From positions 19,158,001 to 19,222,000 of the forward strand of contig NC_056408.1 of the NCBI RefSeq assembly GCF_905147365.1: a stretch of DNA of 64,000 nucleotides, given 5' to 3'. Shown in pieces: positions 53,765 through 64,000 of this stretch. Numbering within the stretch: position 1 is the first letter of the stretch; every line of letters begins with the position of its first letter. The notes under the pieces are model-generated. The model saw only the letters and a program-made list of their open reading frames with translations. It did no database searches and was not told the DNA's origin. Both the position numbers and the translations under genes were made by a program. The DNA is from Aricia agestis (taxonomy: Eukaryota; Arthropoda; Insecta; Lepidoptera; Lycaenidae).

Positions 53765-55061
53765 ACAGCGTAAATTGAAGTGCTTATAGAAAATTTGTTT
53801 TAATTTAGCAAATGAGACAGGAGTTTTAGAATCACCAAAATTAGTTTTGAATTTGTCCACATATAAGTCGTAAATTTTTTGTATAGTCATATCAGGTTTA
53901 AAAAACATGACATTAGCATTCTGTTCCCGTCTATAATGTGATTCGTATTTAGGTAAGGATCCTATTATATCTTTAATGAAATTAATATCTTCTTCAGGTG
54001 TCTTATTCCAACCACCTTGTGCTAATCCTTTTATCTTTGATTGTGCCACCATTCCTAAATTTTTTAAGACTTATATCGACTTGTATTTGAAATGTATTTA
54101 AAAATAGTTCTTTACAAACGTCGATACCACATATGGTGTATATCCTTGAGTAGTTTTTGGTTCTTTTTTGTCCTGATTTATTTCCACTGTGTATGATCTT
54201 TTTTTGTTATATTCCTTTACACTACTGGTTATAAACAATAATTGGACTTCATATGATCCCAATGAAATATATTTTTGGAACTCTTCTTGTCTTTTCTCTT
54301 TAGAAATTAAATTACTGCATTTTCTTTGGCATGTACATGTATAATCTTGAAATGTTTTAGAGGGTGATTTCGTACATTTCTTATTTGAATGATATGTTAA
54401 GTTCAAATACTTCCTTTCTTTAGCTTGAGCTATTGTGTGGTCATGAAACTTTCGTTTTCTTCCCTTTTTTGGACGGCCCCGTGATTGTTCGACTTCAAGT
54501 TCAATATTATTTATTGTGTCACATTCAAAATCTGGTATATTTGCGGCTGATATTATATCTACTGGCGTATTCACAGTACATACGTTTGAGTTACTGGGTG
54601 TATTCACATTATCCACGTCTGAGTTATTATTATTGATAATCGTTGTATGTTGTTGGTGTTGATGTTCATTATGTTCGTTGTTACGATCATTTTGTGCCCC
54701 TTGAGTACTATGAACTAAAGCAACTACTTGTTGTTGTCTAACTGTAGGCAATATTTCTTCATCACTTAAATTTTCATAACTATCGGGTACATAGTCTGAG
54801 CTAGAGATGGGCAATCCACCTGGGTGGGTTTAAAGTCTGGTGGGTAAAAACCGGGTGTTTTGGGTTTATTGGGTTTAAACCCCATAAAGACCCAAATTTT
54901 TGGGTGTTTATGATTTTGTACTTCATCATCGTCATCTCAGCCGCAAGACGTCCACTATACTGGACATAGACAATATTATTATGCAGCCTACAGAATAAAA
55001 AACTTTTAATTTGATTTTGAGTTTATTAAGAAAGAGATGAAAGTAAAATGTAAAACTACAG

Positions 55062-56933
55062 TCAATCACTGTCAGATTCAGAGTTATTACAAGCGATGAA
55101 TTGTATAGGTTCGATAGGCTCTATTTCGTCTAAACTGTTATGTTCATTTACTTGCTCAATGAAAGCTTCTAAGGTATTTTCTTCATTAAACTGAATGTCC
55201 TCGCATTCAGCTTTATGTTTAAGATTCCAGTTATAACAAATGAATGAAATTTTTTCAGTTCTTTCAGTTGTAAGTCGATTTCTTTTGTTATTATGTATGT
55301 AGCCTTGGATACTAAAGGAACGCTCAGTGGCTGCCGAAGTACAGGGAGCTGATAGAATACGAATCGCTACTTTGCTTAACTCAGTGGAACCACAAATACC
55401 TTTCCACCATATTAGGGGCTCAATGCTATCTAATGAGCTCCATACAAATCCTCTGGCCCAAAAGTTTTCTTTAGCTTTATAACACGCCAAATCTGCCATT
55501 ACATTTGACAAACTTAAGTGTTGGCTTAAATTGTAGATAAACTCCATACCCTTAAGTTCTTCCTCTTGAGTAAGTTCGACTCCTAGAGTCCTGGGGTCTA
55601 GAATATATGCTGCAAAATGTATTGGCCTCATTGCCATATTGCATCTTGAAGATACTGATGTTAGAATCTGCTGTTTGCTTTCTTCGCTCAATGTCGAAAT
55701 CTCATTTAATGCAAAACGTATCTTAGCTTGTACATCTCTAAATGTAATGTATGTGCGATGCAAACGATTCTGGTCGCTCTCTAAGTAAAATATGCTTTCA
55801 GTGACTGGTTCCAAAATACTTATACATTCCCCTGTCTTCGTCCAGAAATCATCACTTAGAATTAAATCTTTAATATCTCTTGAAATTACCACATCTTCTT
55901 TAACTGTTAATATTTGCAAAGCTATCTTATTTGCTTTCAAACTTTTTAACGAAGTAACATGACTTCCCCATCTTGTAGCACAAGGCAATTTTAGTGTTTG
56001 TGTAGAATCTTCACCCTGCCTTGATTTTATCAACAAGGAACTTAATCGTTGACTCCTTTTAACAGTTTTTATTATATTTATGGCTTGCATAATAAACACA
56101 GTTACTTCTTGTATCTTTACAATATCTTGGCACAACAAGTTAAGGATATGTGCACAGCAACCGAGAGGAACAACATGTGGATATTTGAGTTTTGTTAATT
56201 CGAATGCCTTTTGTATATTTCTAGCGTTATCGCCAATAAGTACAAGAAACTTATTTGCTCCATATACTTTCATTACTTTTTCAACTTCTTGGCTAAGGTA
56301 TTCACTAGTGTGAGGATTACTTTCTGTATTCAAACTTTTAACGTATGCAGGTTGAGGTTTTGATATAAGAAAGTTTATTATTCCTTCATTTCTTAAATTA
56401 GACCAGCCATCGCACTGAAGGTGTAAGTAACTACAAGCATTTAGTTCCTCATTTAACTCAAAACGCATTTCTCTATATATTTTATCTAAGTATTTTGTCG
56501 CTAAAGCTTTACGTGAAGGTATTTTAAATTTTGGTTGCAATTTTTCGAAAAATTGTATCCATAAAGGATGTTGCACCATCGATAGTGGCGTCCCTGTTAC
56601 AAATATAGCTCTCGCTAATTCTGTTTTTATATGATCATCGGTGTCTTGAAACTCAGCATTTATTGTAGTGTTAGCAGACGACGAGGGGCTTATAAAAGAA
56701 TCATTTGTCTCTATCTCTGACAGTCCAGACATTTTGGTTTTGGACGAGCTATCTTTTATAAGTTTCATAGAGTCTTTTAATGTTTCTGGAGATTTTGGAC
56801 AAGTGATAAGATGTTGAAGCATTTTGGCAGCATTACTGAATTTGTAGACCTTATTACAAAGCTTGCAAGAAACAGACTTGTTTGGTAAAGTACGGTAGTG
56901 CTCCCATATGCGTAAATCTTTAGGTCTCCCCAT
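55062..56933 (-). CDS. hAT transposase, BED finger and dimerisation domain, 623 aa
   Basis: Single long frame; an acceptor (TTTTTTTAG) just before the ATG suggests an upstream non-coding exon. An N-terminal BED zinc finger (WEHYRTLPNKSVSCKLC ... MLQHLITC, residues 10-48). Core: LHLQCDGWSNLRNEGIINF (first catalytic Asp), LVLIGDNARNIQKAF (second), PLGCCAHILNLLCQDIV. The C-terminal dimerisation region is RILSAPCTSAATERSFS and NKRNRLTTE, with the conserved Glu in ATERSFS. Length and order fit active hAT transposases and no lesions are seen. It should cut and paste the 54802-59012 element. Confidence 0.95.
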   Translation of the reverse strand: MGRPKDLRIWEHYRTLPNKSVSCKLCNKVYKFSNAAKMLQHLITCPKSPETLKDSMKLIKDSSSKTKMSGLSEIETNDSFISPSSSANTTINAEFQDTDDHIKTELARAIFVTGTPLSMVQHPLWIQFFEKLQPKFKIPSRKALATKYLDKIYREMRFELNEELNACSYLHLQCDGWSNLRNEGIINFLISKPQPAYVKSLNTESNPHTSEYLSQEVEKVMKVYGANKFLVLIGDNARNIQKAFELTKLKYPHVVPLGCCAHILNLLCQDIVKIQEVTVFIMQAINIIKTVKRSQRLSSLLIKSRQGEDSTQTLKLPCATRWGSHVTSLKSLKANKIALQILTVKEDVVISRDIKDLILSDDFWTKTGECISILEPVTESIFYLESDQNRLHRTYITFRDVQAKIRFALNEISTLSEESKQQILTSVSSRCNMAMRPIHFAAYILDPRTLGVELTQEEELKGMEFIYNLSQHLSLSNVMADLACYKAKENFWARGFVWSSLDSIEPLIWWKGICGSTELSKVAIRILSAPCTSAATERSFSIQGYIHNNKRNRLTTERTEKISFICYNWNLKHKAECEDIQFNEENTLEAFIEQVNEHNSLDEIEPIEPIQFIACNNSESDSD

Positions 56934-58255
56934 TGAACCTAAAAAAATGAACGATGATTAGTTGGTCTGACGAAAATTCAACAATAGAGTGCCTATTTTT
57001 TTACAATGATTATTTCTTGTTATTTACAATAAATTTTTAAAAAAAAATTAAAATAAATACAAAAAACCTTTGTAAAGTTACATCTCCTCGGAGGATTAAA
57101 CGCAGACGCTAGTTTATTATCGTATTGTTCTGTATTTTTCTCAGCAACTTCTTTAATTCGATTAGGTACTTACGCATATTATGTTAAAAATAAATATCTA
57201 GTACACATCTTAGGCTATCCACCATTATTATCCAAAGACGACTCTCAGCTAACTATGCACTATCATCCAAAATAAACGTGTATGGAAAATTTTATCCCAG
57301 TCGGTTGAGGATTGAGGATAATTGCATCAACATACGAACATACCTACATACTTTTATTTACATAACGCAAGCTAAATAAAAGCTTGTAATAATACATCTA
57401 ATTTTAAGTTAAAATTGTTAAGTGATCATGATATAATTGTATCATTCAAAAATCCACTTACCTTTAATTATTTCTTGTTAAGTATAAATATTATTTCAAA
57501 TCTGCTCCCTTAATATGCACTTTTTTACTGCTTTTCCTACCTAACACGTTACCAGGAAGTCACGTTATCAGAGTCAGAGTAATAGTGAACACGTTTGACA
57601 GTGATTGTCGTCGCCTCATATTCAGCGTCGACGAATAGGGGAATCCCCAGTCATAATGTATTGCATGCGTGGCGGTCTTACTTCAAATCCATAAACAAAG
57701 AGATAATTACAGAACTCGATACTAGATGGCGCTGTTTTTGTTTGAAGAAAGTTTGCGGGCTAAAATACATAGAATTTCATCAATGACTTCCACAAAGAAC
57801 AACATTTCTGTTTTTTCTAAGTCCGTATCTCTTCCGTATATTTCATAAGATATAAGCTTGGGCTACATTGTTATGCAACGTGATTTTGTCGCTGTCTTGC
57901 TAGCAGGGTTGACAGATATACGATTTAAATCGTACTCATACTATTATTTGTCTATTTTTTAATGTACGATCGTAAAGATTATGATCGTAATTCGCACAAA
58001 AACATACGACTTTTTGGTTACCTGGCAACATTTTTATTATGAAACGAACATGCTCACATCATCAGTCACATGCAACAATTTATTGGGGATTTCCCCTTCA
58101 CATCTGGCAGTCCTGCTTGCTAGAATATAGGTAAGTCAGCCACAGTTACTGACGATCGATATTTAAAGGGTATTGTTTTTGTGCTAAATATTTCATAAAA
58201 ACGTTATTTAATACTTTGTGGATTATTAATTTAGTTGATAATCACTGGAAGTAAA

Positions 58256-58772
58256 ATGGATGCTAATTTGAGAGATCAAGATCTTCGTATAAAACAGTTA
58301 TTAAAAGAAAATCTACGTAAGTACTCTTTTTATACCTAGGTAGTTAAGGTATAATAAACACAAAAGGTACTTAGATCGCGTGAGTTCGAAGCATTTATTC
58401 TAATAAATTTAATTTAAAATTGTAGAAAGAAAAAAATGTCTGCCAAGCCGTAGCCGAAGCCGATCTCCAAATATATTTGGCGATAGTGAGACCCAGTGTC
58501 CAGATGATTTACCCAGCGTCGTCGCAACAAAGAAAAAAAACGAGGATAAAGTAAAAGAAAATTTACTGAAAGAAGAAACAAACTGTTCTAAATGCTTAAT
58601 TTATGGAGAAGAGGATAAAAGAAATGAGTATTTCGGACTGTTAGTGGCTCAAGAATTTAAATATATACGGCCATGTGTGCGAACGAGGTGTTATGAAGAA
58701 ATTTTAAAGTATCTACGGGAAGCAAAAGGCCAACATGTTGATCAACTGCAACATGAAAACACTGAAAATTAA
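58256..58772 (+). CDS. Second gene of the hAT element, unknown 135-aa protein
   Basis: Exons 58256-58316 and 58426-58772, GT-AG intron, joined in phase 1. It begins MDANLRDQDLRIKQLLKENL, a short helix or coiled coil, then an Arg/Ser run (PSRSRSRSP), an acidic/Lys-rich linker, and a Cys-containing end: CSKCLIYGEEDKRNEYFGLL and IRPCVRTRCYEEILKYL, which could bind one metal ion (C-x2-C ... C-x4-C). No known family recognised. It lies within the hAT ends, divergent from the transposase. It could be an element-encoded helper (DNA end binding or regulation) or a captured host exon pair. A plausible promoter region (57.0-58.25 kb) lies between the two genes. Confidence 0.65.
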
Positions 58773-59514
58773 TTACTTTCATTTTATTATATATAGATTT
58801 TTAAAATTTCCTGAAATATTATTAGTTAACGTTTTATTTAATATTGTAGAATTCATCAATACAATTTATAAAAATAATTTATTGGTATTACTTACATATT
58901 TTCAAAAAAATACGTAAAAACCTATTTTTTTGGGTGATTATGGGAGTTTATGGGTGTTTATTGGGTTTTTACCAAAGCACCGGGTTTAAACCCGGTGCTT
59001 TGCCCATCTGTAGTCTGAGCCTGTATCGCTACTAAAATCCTTAATATTATGTTCTTTCTTTTCATTATTTTCTGATAGAGTAATTTCTCTAGACGTTTGA
59101 AATAATTCTAAAGTATTTGGTGACATTTGGCGTAACGGCGATGACGTGTCATTAAAATTGTATTCACTTAGACTGCAGACGGTTTTTGTATTTAAATACG
59201 GAGTTAACGGCGAAAATAAAGGTGCTTTTGGTGAATCGGGTGAATTCAATTCCGTTGTTTCTAGATTACTTATAGCATCTGTCCTTAAACCAGAATCCAT
59301 ATTAACATAGCCTGCAAAGTAAAAAAATATAGTAAAAGCCCATCACCAATACCAGCATACTTGTTTAGATTAGTAATGCCCTAAAAAATAGTTGGAATAA
59401 TAAAAGCCGATCACCAATATCAGCAAATTTGTCTAGACTAGCATTATTCAGTAAGTCTGCAGGACTTACTAAAAATTTTATAATTTAATTTAAATAATAT
59501 CGCAAATAGAATCC

Positions 59515-59733
59515 TACTATAGATGATCCCGCAACTCCGTTGCGCCAAAACTCGTTTATCTCGCGGGGGCCGTACATTTTTTCGGAACAAAAAGTGTCCT
59601 ATGTTCTTTCCCGGGACTCAAAGTATCTCCATGCCAAATTTCAGTAAAATCGGTTTAGCGGTTTAGGCTTGAAGAGGTAACACAGTACAGACAGACAGAC
59701 AAACACACTTTCGCATTTATAATATTAGTATGG
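59515..59733 (+). repeat. ACTAGCTG-type interspersed repeat, full length
   Basis: GATGATCCCGCAACTCCGTT, TTCGGAACAAAAAGTGTCC, AAATCGGTTTAGCGG, CAGACAGACAGAC and TATAATATTAGTATGGA. The most complete copy in the window. Confidence 0.82.
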
Positions 59734-59823
59734 ATATCGAAAATTGATCTCAATCACCTCGATCTTTTTTTTTTTTAAATACACACAATCAAGGAAAAAA
59801 AACAGTAACGACACAGTCTAGAC

Positions 59824-60092
59824 CAGCGGTCGGCAACGTTTTGGTTGGCAAGGGCCACAAGGTGGCAAAACAAACTAAAGGCGGGCCGCAGACCTCATGC
59901 TACACATAATGAAAGGAAATAAGTTTTTATTAAAAATGGCAGAAACCGCTACGTACTTAAGTGGCGATAACTACTGGCAGTATTAGAAAATATTGTTTTT
60001 GATACATATAACTCATTCACAAAACATTCACGGGCTGCAAGTAAGACGTTGTTCACGCATGCGGCCCGCCTGCCGCGTGTTGCCGACCGCTG
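59824..60092. mobile_element. hAT MITE with 8-bp duplication GTCTAGAC
   Basis: 269 bp, ends CAGCGGTCGGCAACG and the near-complement of CGTGTTGCCGACCGCTG, perfect GTCTAGAC at 59816-59823 and 60093-60100. GGGCCGC-type motifs inside. Confidence 0.92.
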
Positions 60093-60321
60093 GTCTAGAC
60101 CGTCATCGTAGCATAAATACCAATGAATAAAAAAAAATAGGCAGTAAATGTGAGCCATCACCAAAGCAATCACAATTCACACAGTAATAGAATATCTTAC
60201 AAACAACTTACAATTATTATGAAAATCAATATTGCCGTTGCATGCTTCTGCCTCAAATGATACGGGGGCATTCCATTTAAGCTAAAAATCAAAGCATTCT
60301 ATGTTTTTTTTTTTTTTAATA

Positions 60322-60600
<279 letters not shown>

Positions 60601-60962
60601 ATATTTAATACTTTTATACTATACATATATTTAAGATTTTTATTATATGATACACATATTTAATACACATCCATGACCCAGGAACTTTGAAAACTTTTTG
60701 TTCCGTCGGCGGGATTCGAACCCGCGACCCCCGGCTTGAGCTACCAACGCTCTCACCACTGAGCCACAGAGGTCGTCATATATTTAATACTTTTATACTA
60801 TACATATATTTAGGATTTTTATTACTTATATCATACACATATTTAATATAATACATCCAGACCCGGGAACATTGAAAACTTTTTGTTCCGTCGGCGGTAT
60901 TCGAACCCGCGACCTCCGGCTTGAGCTACCGACGCGCTCACCACTGAGCCACAGAGGTCGTG
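60601..60962 (-). repeat. Tandem pair of tRNA-derived SINEs
   Basis: Two head-to-tail copies of about 180 bp on the minus strand, tRNA-like parts 60776-60703 and 60960-60888. Each has an A box (TGGCTCAGTGGTGAG) and a B box (GGTTCGAAT), after which comes GTTCCGTCGGCGG in plus orientation. The second A/B pair is slightly altered (GTATTCGAAC). They cannot fold as full tRNAs: there is no proper anticodon arm. Confidence 0.75.
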
Positions 60963-61190
60963 GAATGTATGTAGTCTATATTATGTAAAATGCCGATAAA
61001 CTTTATTATGAATAATAAAAATAACCTCAAAACATACCACTATCCTCTTTACTGCTTTCTTTTATGAAATCGCCTAAAGCGGTTTTGATAATTCGGTCTA
61101 TTCTCTTCATAATTACTTATAGTATAACTTTGAATTACACGACGTGAACGAGAATAAGCGTTTTATAATAAAATAAATCGATACGATAAC

Positions 61191-61631
61191 TGTGAAGTAG
61201 CAACAAACTTAAGTTAAAATAAAATAATATGTGAAGTGGCAACACCGCGCTTCCGCCCGGCGTAGGCGCCATCATCTGTGTCTTGCATTTTGACATTGAC
61301 CTTTTCGTTTCCGAGCTCTGGCTGATACTTGTGCCAGCCAGAGCGCCGCGTGTGAAACCTTGTAAAGGCGCTAAATGAAAAAAGTATTCCAATAGAACGA
61401 TTTGTATTCAATCCTTTACAAAGATAATTAATTTGGAACTTGAAAAATATATTTTATGGAAAGAGTTCACACGCGGCGCTCTGGCTGGCAAAAGTACCAG
61501 CCAGAGCGCGGAAACGAAAAGGTCAATGTCAAAATGCAAGACACAGATGATGGCGCCTACGCCGGGCGGAAGCGCGGTGTTGCCACTTCACATATTATTT
61601 TATTTTAACTTAAGTTTGTTGCTACTTCACA
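61191..61631. mobile_element. Fold-back element with about 170-bp inverted arms
   Basis: 441 bp starting TGTGAAGTAGCAACAAAC and ending in its complement, flanked by ATAAC (61186-61190, 61632-61636). Both arms carry the same open stretch (SMSKCKTQMMAPTPGGSAVL), giving mirror-image frames. 5-bp duplications and long arms fit a fold-back type; superfamily not assigned. Confidence 0.82.
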
Positions 61632-62521
61632 ATAACTTTACGTAAGCTCCGCGTAAGACTGCGCGTGCGACTGATAAATTGACAAGGCAGATCAATGTTG
61701 CCAGAACAAAATAATTATTACAAATGTGAAATAAACATTTTTTTTTATTAATCAATTGATTTACAATATAATTTATTTAACCCCACCGAAGATATCCAGT
61801 ATCCACTATAAATAAATTAGAGAGGATCCTTTTTGTTATTTTAATAATATTGAAAAAATTACAAATACATATTATCTTAAATGATCCACATGCTTTAGAT
61901 CCTTTCTGCGATTTGCGATATCTTTTCGGAGTTAATCATAGTATTTAACAGAAAGGGGCCAAGTGCTTCACGTCGTTTTCGTGATAGTCAAAATAAATTA
62001 TTTTCGATTAAACTTAATTGTCAGAAACGACCCACGTAAATTGGATCTCTTTTGTTATATATTTTTTTCCCTAGGATCTTTAAATGTCTATATCTCAGAA
62101 AAGGTTCAAACATGTTGGATTGTTACTGTTAAATTATATTATGTACTCGTGTGGGTTGGTATCTAGTGTATGTAATACCATAGCTTTGTTTATCTGTGGG
62201 ATCTTGTTGCGGAACGAAAGTATCGACTATCGCGACCTCTTTTGTATAGCTAATTCATTTTTGGTGTTGGTGTGGGTTGGATCCTTTCTGCTTAACTACG
62301 TCCAATTATTTTGCTTGTAGTTGACTGGTGAACTAAATTATGTGGCCCAAGTAGGGTTGCCAGCTCCAATTTTATGTTTTAGAGGATCGAGTAGGACGAA
62401 ATAAAGGATATGTGCTGTAGATAAAAGACAACTTTTTTTTGCAATAAAATGCTATTATGGTATCAGTAGCGATATTTATTTAAAAAAAAATAAACAACTA
62501 GTAACTTGTATTAACAAAGTA

Positions 62522-63800
62522 AAGGATGTCCGCGAAACAATTTTCGAATTTAAAATTAAATAATAAAAGATTCACAGGTTTTTATATAATCGTTTTTATT
62601 TTAAAATAAAACATACAAATGCGGATTTATGTTTTGAAAATAATTGAAGTTAAATGTTTACCACGGAGACGAACACACTCATTTAAACGAAACACCATAT
62701 TATTGAAAACTTTTTTGCAAGTTTCTTGCGAAATTCCTCTGATTTCGATGCGAATATTTCTTTTCAGTTGCAATAAATTTCGCGGTTTGTTAACGTAGAC
62801 TTTAGATTTAAGAAATCCCCATAAAAAAAGTCCGCAGGTGTTAAGTCTGGCGATCTGGGGGGCCATGGGATATCACCATAACGACTTATGACTTTTTCGG
62901 GGAAAATGCGCCTTACAATGTTCATTGATGCTCGCGAAGTGTACGTTTACCCATTCATTGTTCTCCAAGTCAGGTTCCAAAAAGTTTTCCAACATAGACG
63001 AATAGGTTTGGGAATTGACGGCTATTGTTTGGTGTCTATCGTCTTCAAAAAAATAAGGCCCGATAATTCCTTTTGCACTTATTCCGCACCAAACGGTCAC
63101 ATTTTCTGAGTGCAGCGGCTTTTCATGCAATTCTTCTGGATTCTCGGTGGCCCAATAACGACAATTTTGTTTATTTACCGACCAGTCCAGTAAAAAATGT
63201 GCTTCATCCGTAAAGGTTATGTTTTCATAACCCCGAGGACGAGGAAATCTGCCCAGCATGGTTCTAGCGTATGTCAACCGCAATCCATAGTCACTTTGTT
63301 TAATTTTTTGAGTGATTTGAATTTTGTAAGGATGAAATTCCAAATCTTTCTTAATAATTTTGTGCACAGTCGTTTTTTTCAAATTCAGTACTGCAGAACG
63401 TTTTCTCAGTGAAAGACGTGGATTTGCAATAACATCACGACAAACTGCTTCAATTGTTTCGTCAGTTCTCACAGTTCGCGATACACCTGGCCCGTGTCCC
63501 ACTACAGGTCCTTGTTCACGAAAACTTCGCACCCACTTGCCAATAAGTTGCGTACTAGGACAATCCCGTATACGCCGAATATTGAAATGTCTTGCGAATA
63601 TCCTGCGCGCCGCCACGGGAGAATCGTTATTTTTAAAATATGCCTCTGCAGCAAACGCACGAAGTTCCGCTGACCAACGATCCATGGCTATTAAAATCCA
63701 CACGACGCGTAAGTGTAATGAATACGCCACCCCCCTCCGCCGATACCCCGCTCGCCGTTTATTCAAATTCAAAGTCGAAAATTCTTTGGCGGACACCCTT
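62522..63800 (-). mobile_element. Mariner-like element with TA duplications
   Basis: 1279 bp; ends AAGGATGTCCGCGAAACAAT and the near-complement AAGGGTGTCCGCCAAAGAAT, TA on both sides (62520-62521, 63801-63802). Carries one broken transposase gene. Confidence 0.88.
62627..63685 (-). pseudogene. Mariner-like transposase, broken
   Basis: Starts MDRWSAELRAFAAEAYFKNN at 63685 (a longer frame begins at 63796). N-terminal helix-turn-helix of the DUF4817 type, then a linker ending RTVRTDETIEAV. The catalytic core has NITFTDEAHFLLDW (first Asp) and TVWCGISAKGIIGPYFF. The second-Asp block is damaged (HFASINEHCKAHF, where a QDGA..H motif is expected) and a frameshift near 62870 separates the last part, SPDL-like ARLNTCGLFLWGFLKSKVY. 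Both lesions make it inactive. Confidence 0.82.
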
Positions 63801-63844
63801 TATATTATCTAATTATTAGTTTTTTTGTAATACTTAGTATTACT

Positions 63845-64000
63845 TGTGGCAGCTTAAAGAGCTTCTTCGTTTTCTTTAATAAAATGATAAAATTGTTTAC
63901 ATGTCATGTTGAAATTTGTTTTTATATTTTGTAGTTCTGCTTTTACAGAGTTTATATCTAACTTATTTCGGTTTTTGGTCCACGTATTTATACACAAAGA
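63845..64000 (-). pseudogene. Possible hAT transposase C-terminus, cut by window end
   Basis: Minus strand from the window edge: NTWTKNRNKLDINSVKAELQ, IKTNFNMTCKQFYHFI, KENEEAL then a stop (AAAGAGC context). Resembles the end of hAT transposases (KNRNRL...VKAEL...C.EF). Only a fragment is visible. Confidence 0.35.

Larger units (their letters stand above)
54802..59012. mobile_element. Autonomous-looking hAT element, 4211 bp, two genes
   Basis: Flanked by a perfect 8-bp duplication, GTCTGAGC (54794-54801, 59013-59020). Ends TAGAGATGGGCAA and the near-complement of TTGCCCATCTGTA, followed by degenerate GGGTTTAAACCC/GGGTTTTTACC repeats. Carries an intact transposase on the minus strand and a second gene on the plus strand near the far end. 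Inserted in the coding sequence of DUF7869 copy 3. Confidence 0.93.
52699..59300 (-). pseudogene. DUF7869-like transposase gene, copy 3, split by a hAT element
   Basis: N-terminal part 59300-59013 (MDSGLRTDAISNLETTELN ... FSSDTGSDY) continues after the hAT at 54801-54098 (VPDSYENLSDEEILPTVR, RGRPKKGRKRKFHDHT, CTCQRKCSNLISKEKR). Next exons: 54052-53640 (MVAQSKIKGLAQGGWNKTPE, KPLKKDTCTRC) and 53640-52699 (CLTFDLEKTLPLPRIPTSIV, frameshift, CGIHAGSNETGYCYVW, LWSDCCGGQNRNIKI, SGHTFLPNDTDFSKIE, KSMFHLIPKDLSFY). An inverted 33-bp duplication at 53698-53764 breaks the frame after CTRC. Apart from these lesions it is the most complete of the three copies. Inferred DDE-type transposase of the surrounding inverted-repeat element. 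Confidence 0.72.

Noticed and set aside
60703..60960. Two tRNA-like sequences on the minus strand
   Set aside because: A and B box sequences are present, but there is no proper anticodon stem. Head-to-tail copies with A/T-rich tails fit SINEs, not tRNA genes.

Overview
The window looks like a piece of a moth or butterfly (Lepidoptera) nuclear genome. The grounds are GT-AG introns, an AT-rich background, several interspersed repeats that I recognise as lepidopteran (SINEs ending in a GGCCGGCAACGCAC tail, ACTAGCTG-type and AGGGTTCCGTA-type repeats), and many insect DNA transposons. There is no bacterial gene organisation, no rRNA and no stand-alone tRNA gene. Species cannot be named from the sequence.

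Host genes. Three related ZAD zinc-finger genes form a small cluster. Two on the minus strand can be spliced completely from the sequence. Gene A (11687-20714, 7 exons, 555 aa) and gene B (29387-37188, 5 exons, 546 aa) each have a two-exon ZAD domain, linker exons and ten C2H2 fingers. In A the finger array is split by two introns; in B it is one exon. A third ZAD first exon (gene C, 40729-40881, plus strand) is head-to-head with B; its later exons were not found. A possible 43-aa two-exon gene lies at 45504-45872 (minus).

Everything else is layered transposons. 1-3.1 kb: a spliced transposase-like gene of unknown family and a decayed DUF7869-like gene. 4.5-9.9 kb: a decayed IS630/Tc1-like element whose first intron holds an intact-looking PIF/Harbinger element; that element's two genes interleave exon-in-intron on opposite strands. 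10.3-13.7 kb: MITEs, including a P-like MITE and a hAT MITE with perfect 8-bp target duplications. 15.6-19.6 kb: a broken RTE-type LINE inside gene A. 21-28.2 kb: an I-type LINE broken by a Jockey fragment (5-bp duplication) and by a DNA transposon plus LTR-like block. 31.9-34.4 kb: a P-like element with a THAP exon inside gene B. 37-40.5 kb: hAT and Harbinger relics, SINE, MITE and satellite. 42-48.7 kb: a second DUF7869-like gene, a CR1-like 3' end, a relic of an unnamed transposase family, a Transib-like relic and a Merlin/IS1595-like transposase.

52.2-62.3 kb: a roughly 10-kb unit bounded by 30-bp perfect inverted repeats and carrying a third DUF7869-like gene. That gene is split by a 4211-bp hAT element (54802-59012; 8-bp duplication GTCTGAGC). 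The hAT has an intact 623-aa transposase and a second, divergent two-exon gene of unknown function. The right edge holds a mariner-like element with TA duplications (62522-63800).

The parts that may be new are the DUF7869 gene as cargo of an inverted-repeat element, the two-gene hAT, the interleaved Harbinger gene pair, and the spliced transposase-like gene at the left edge.
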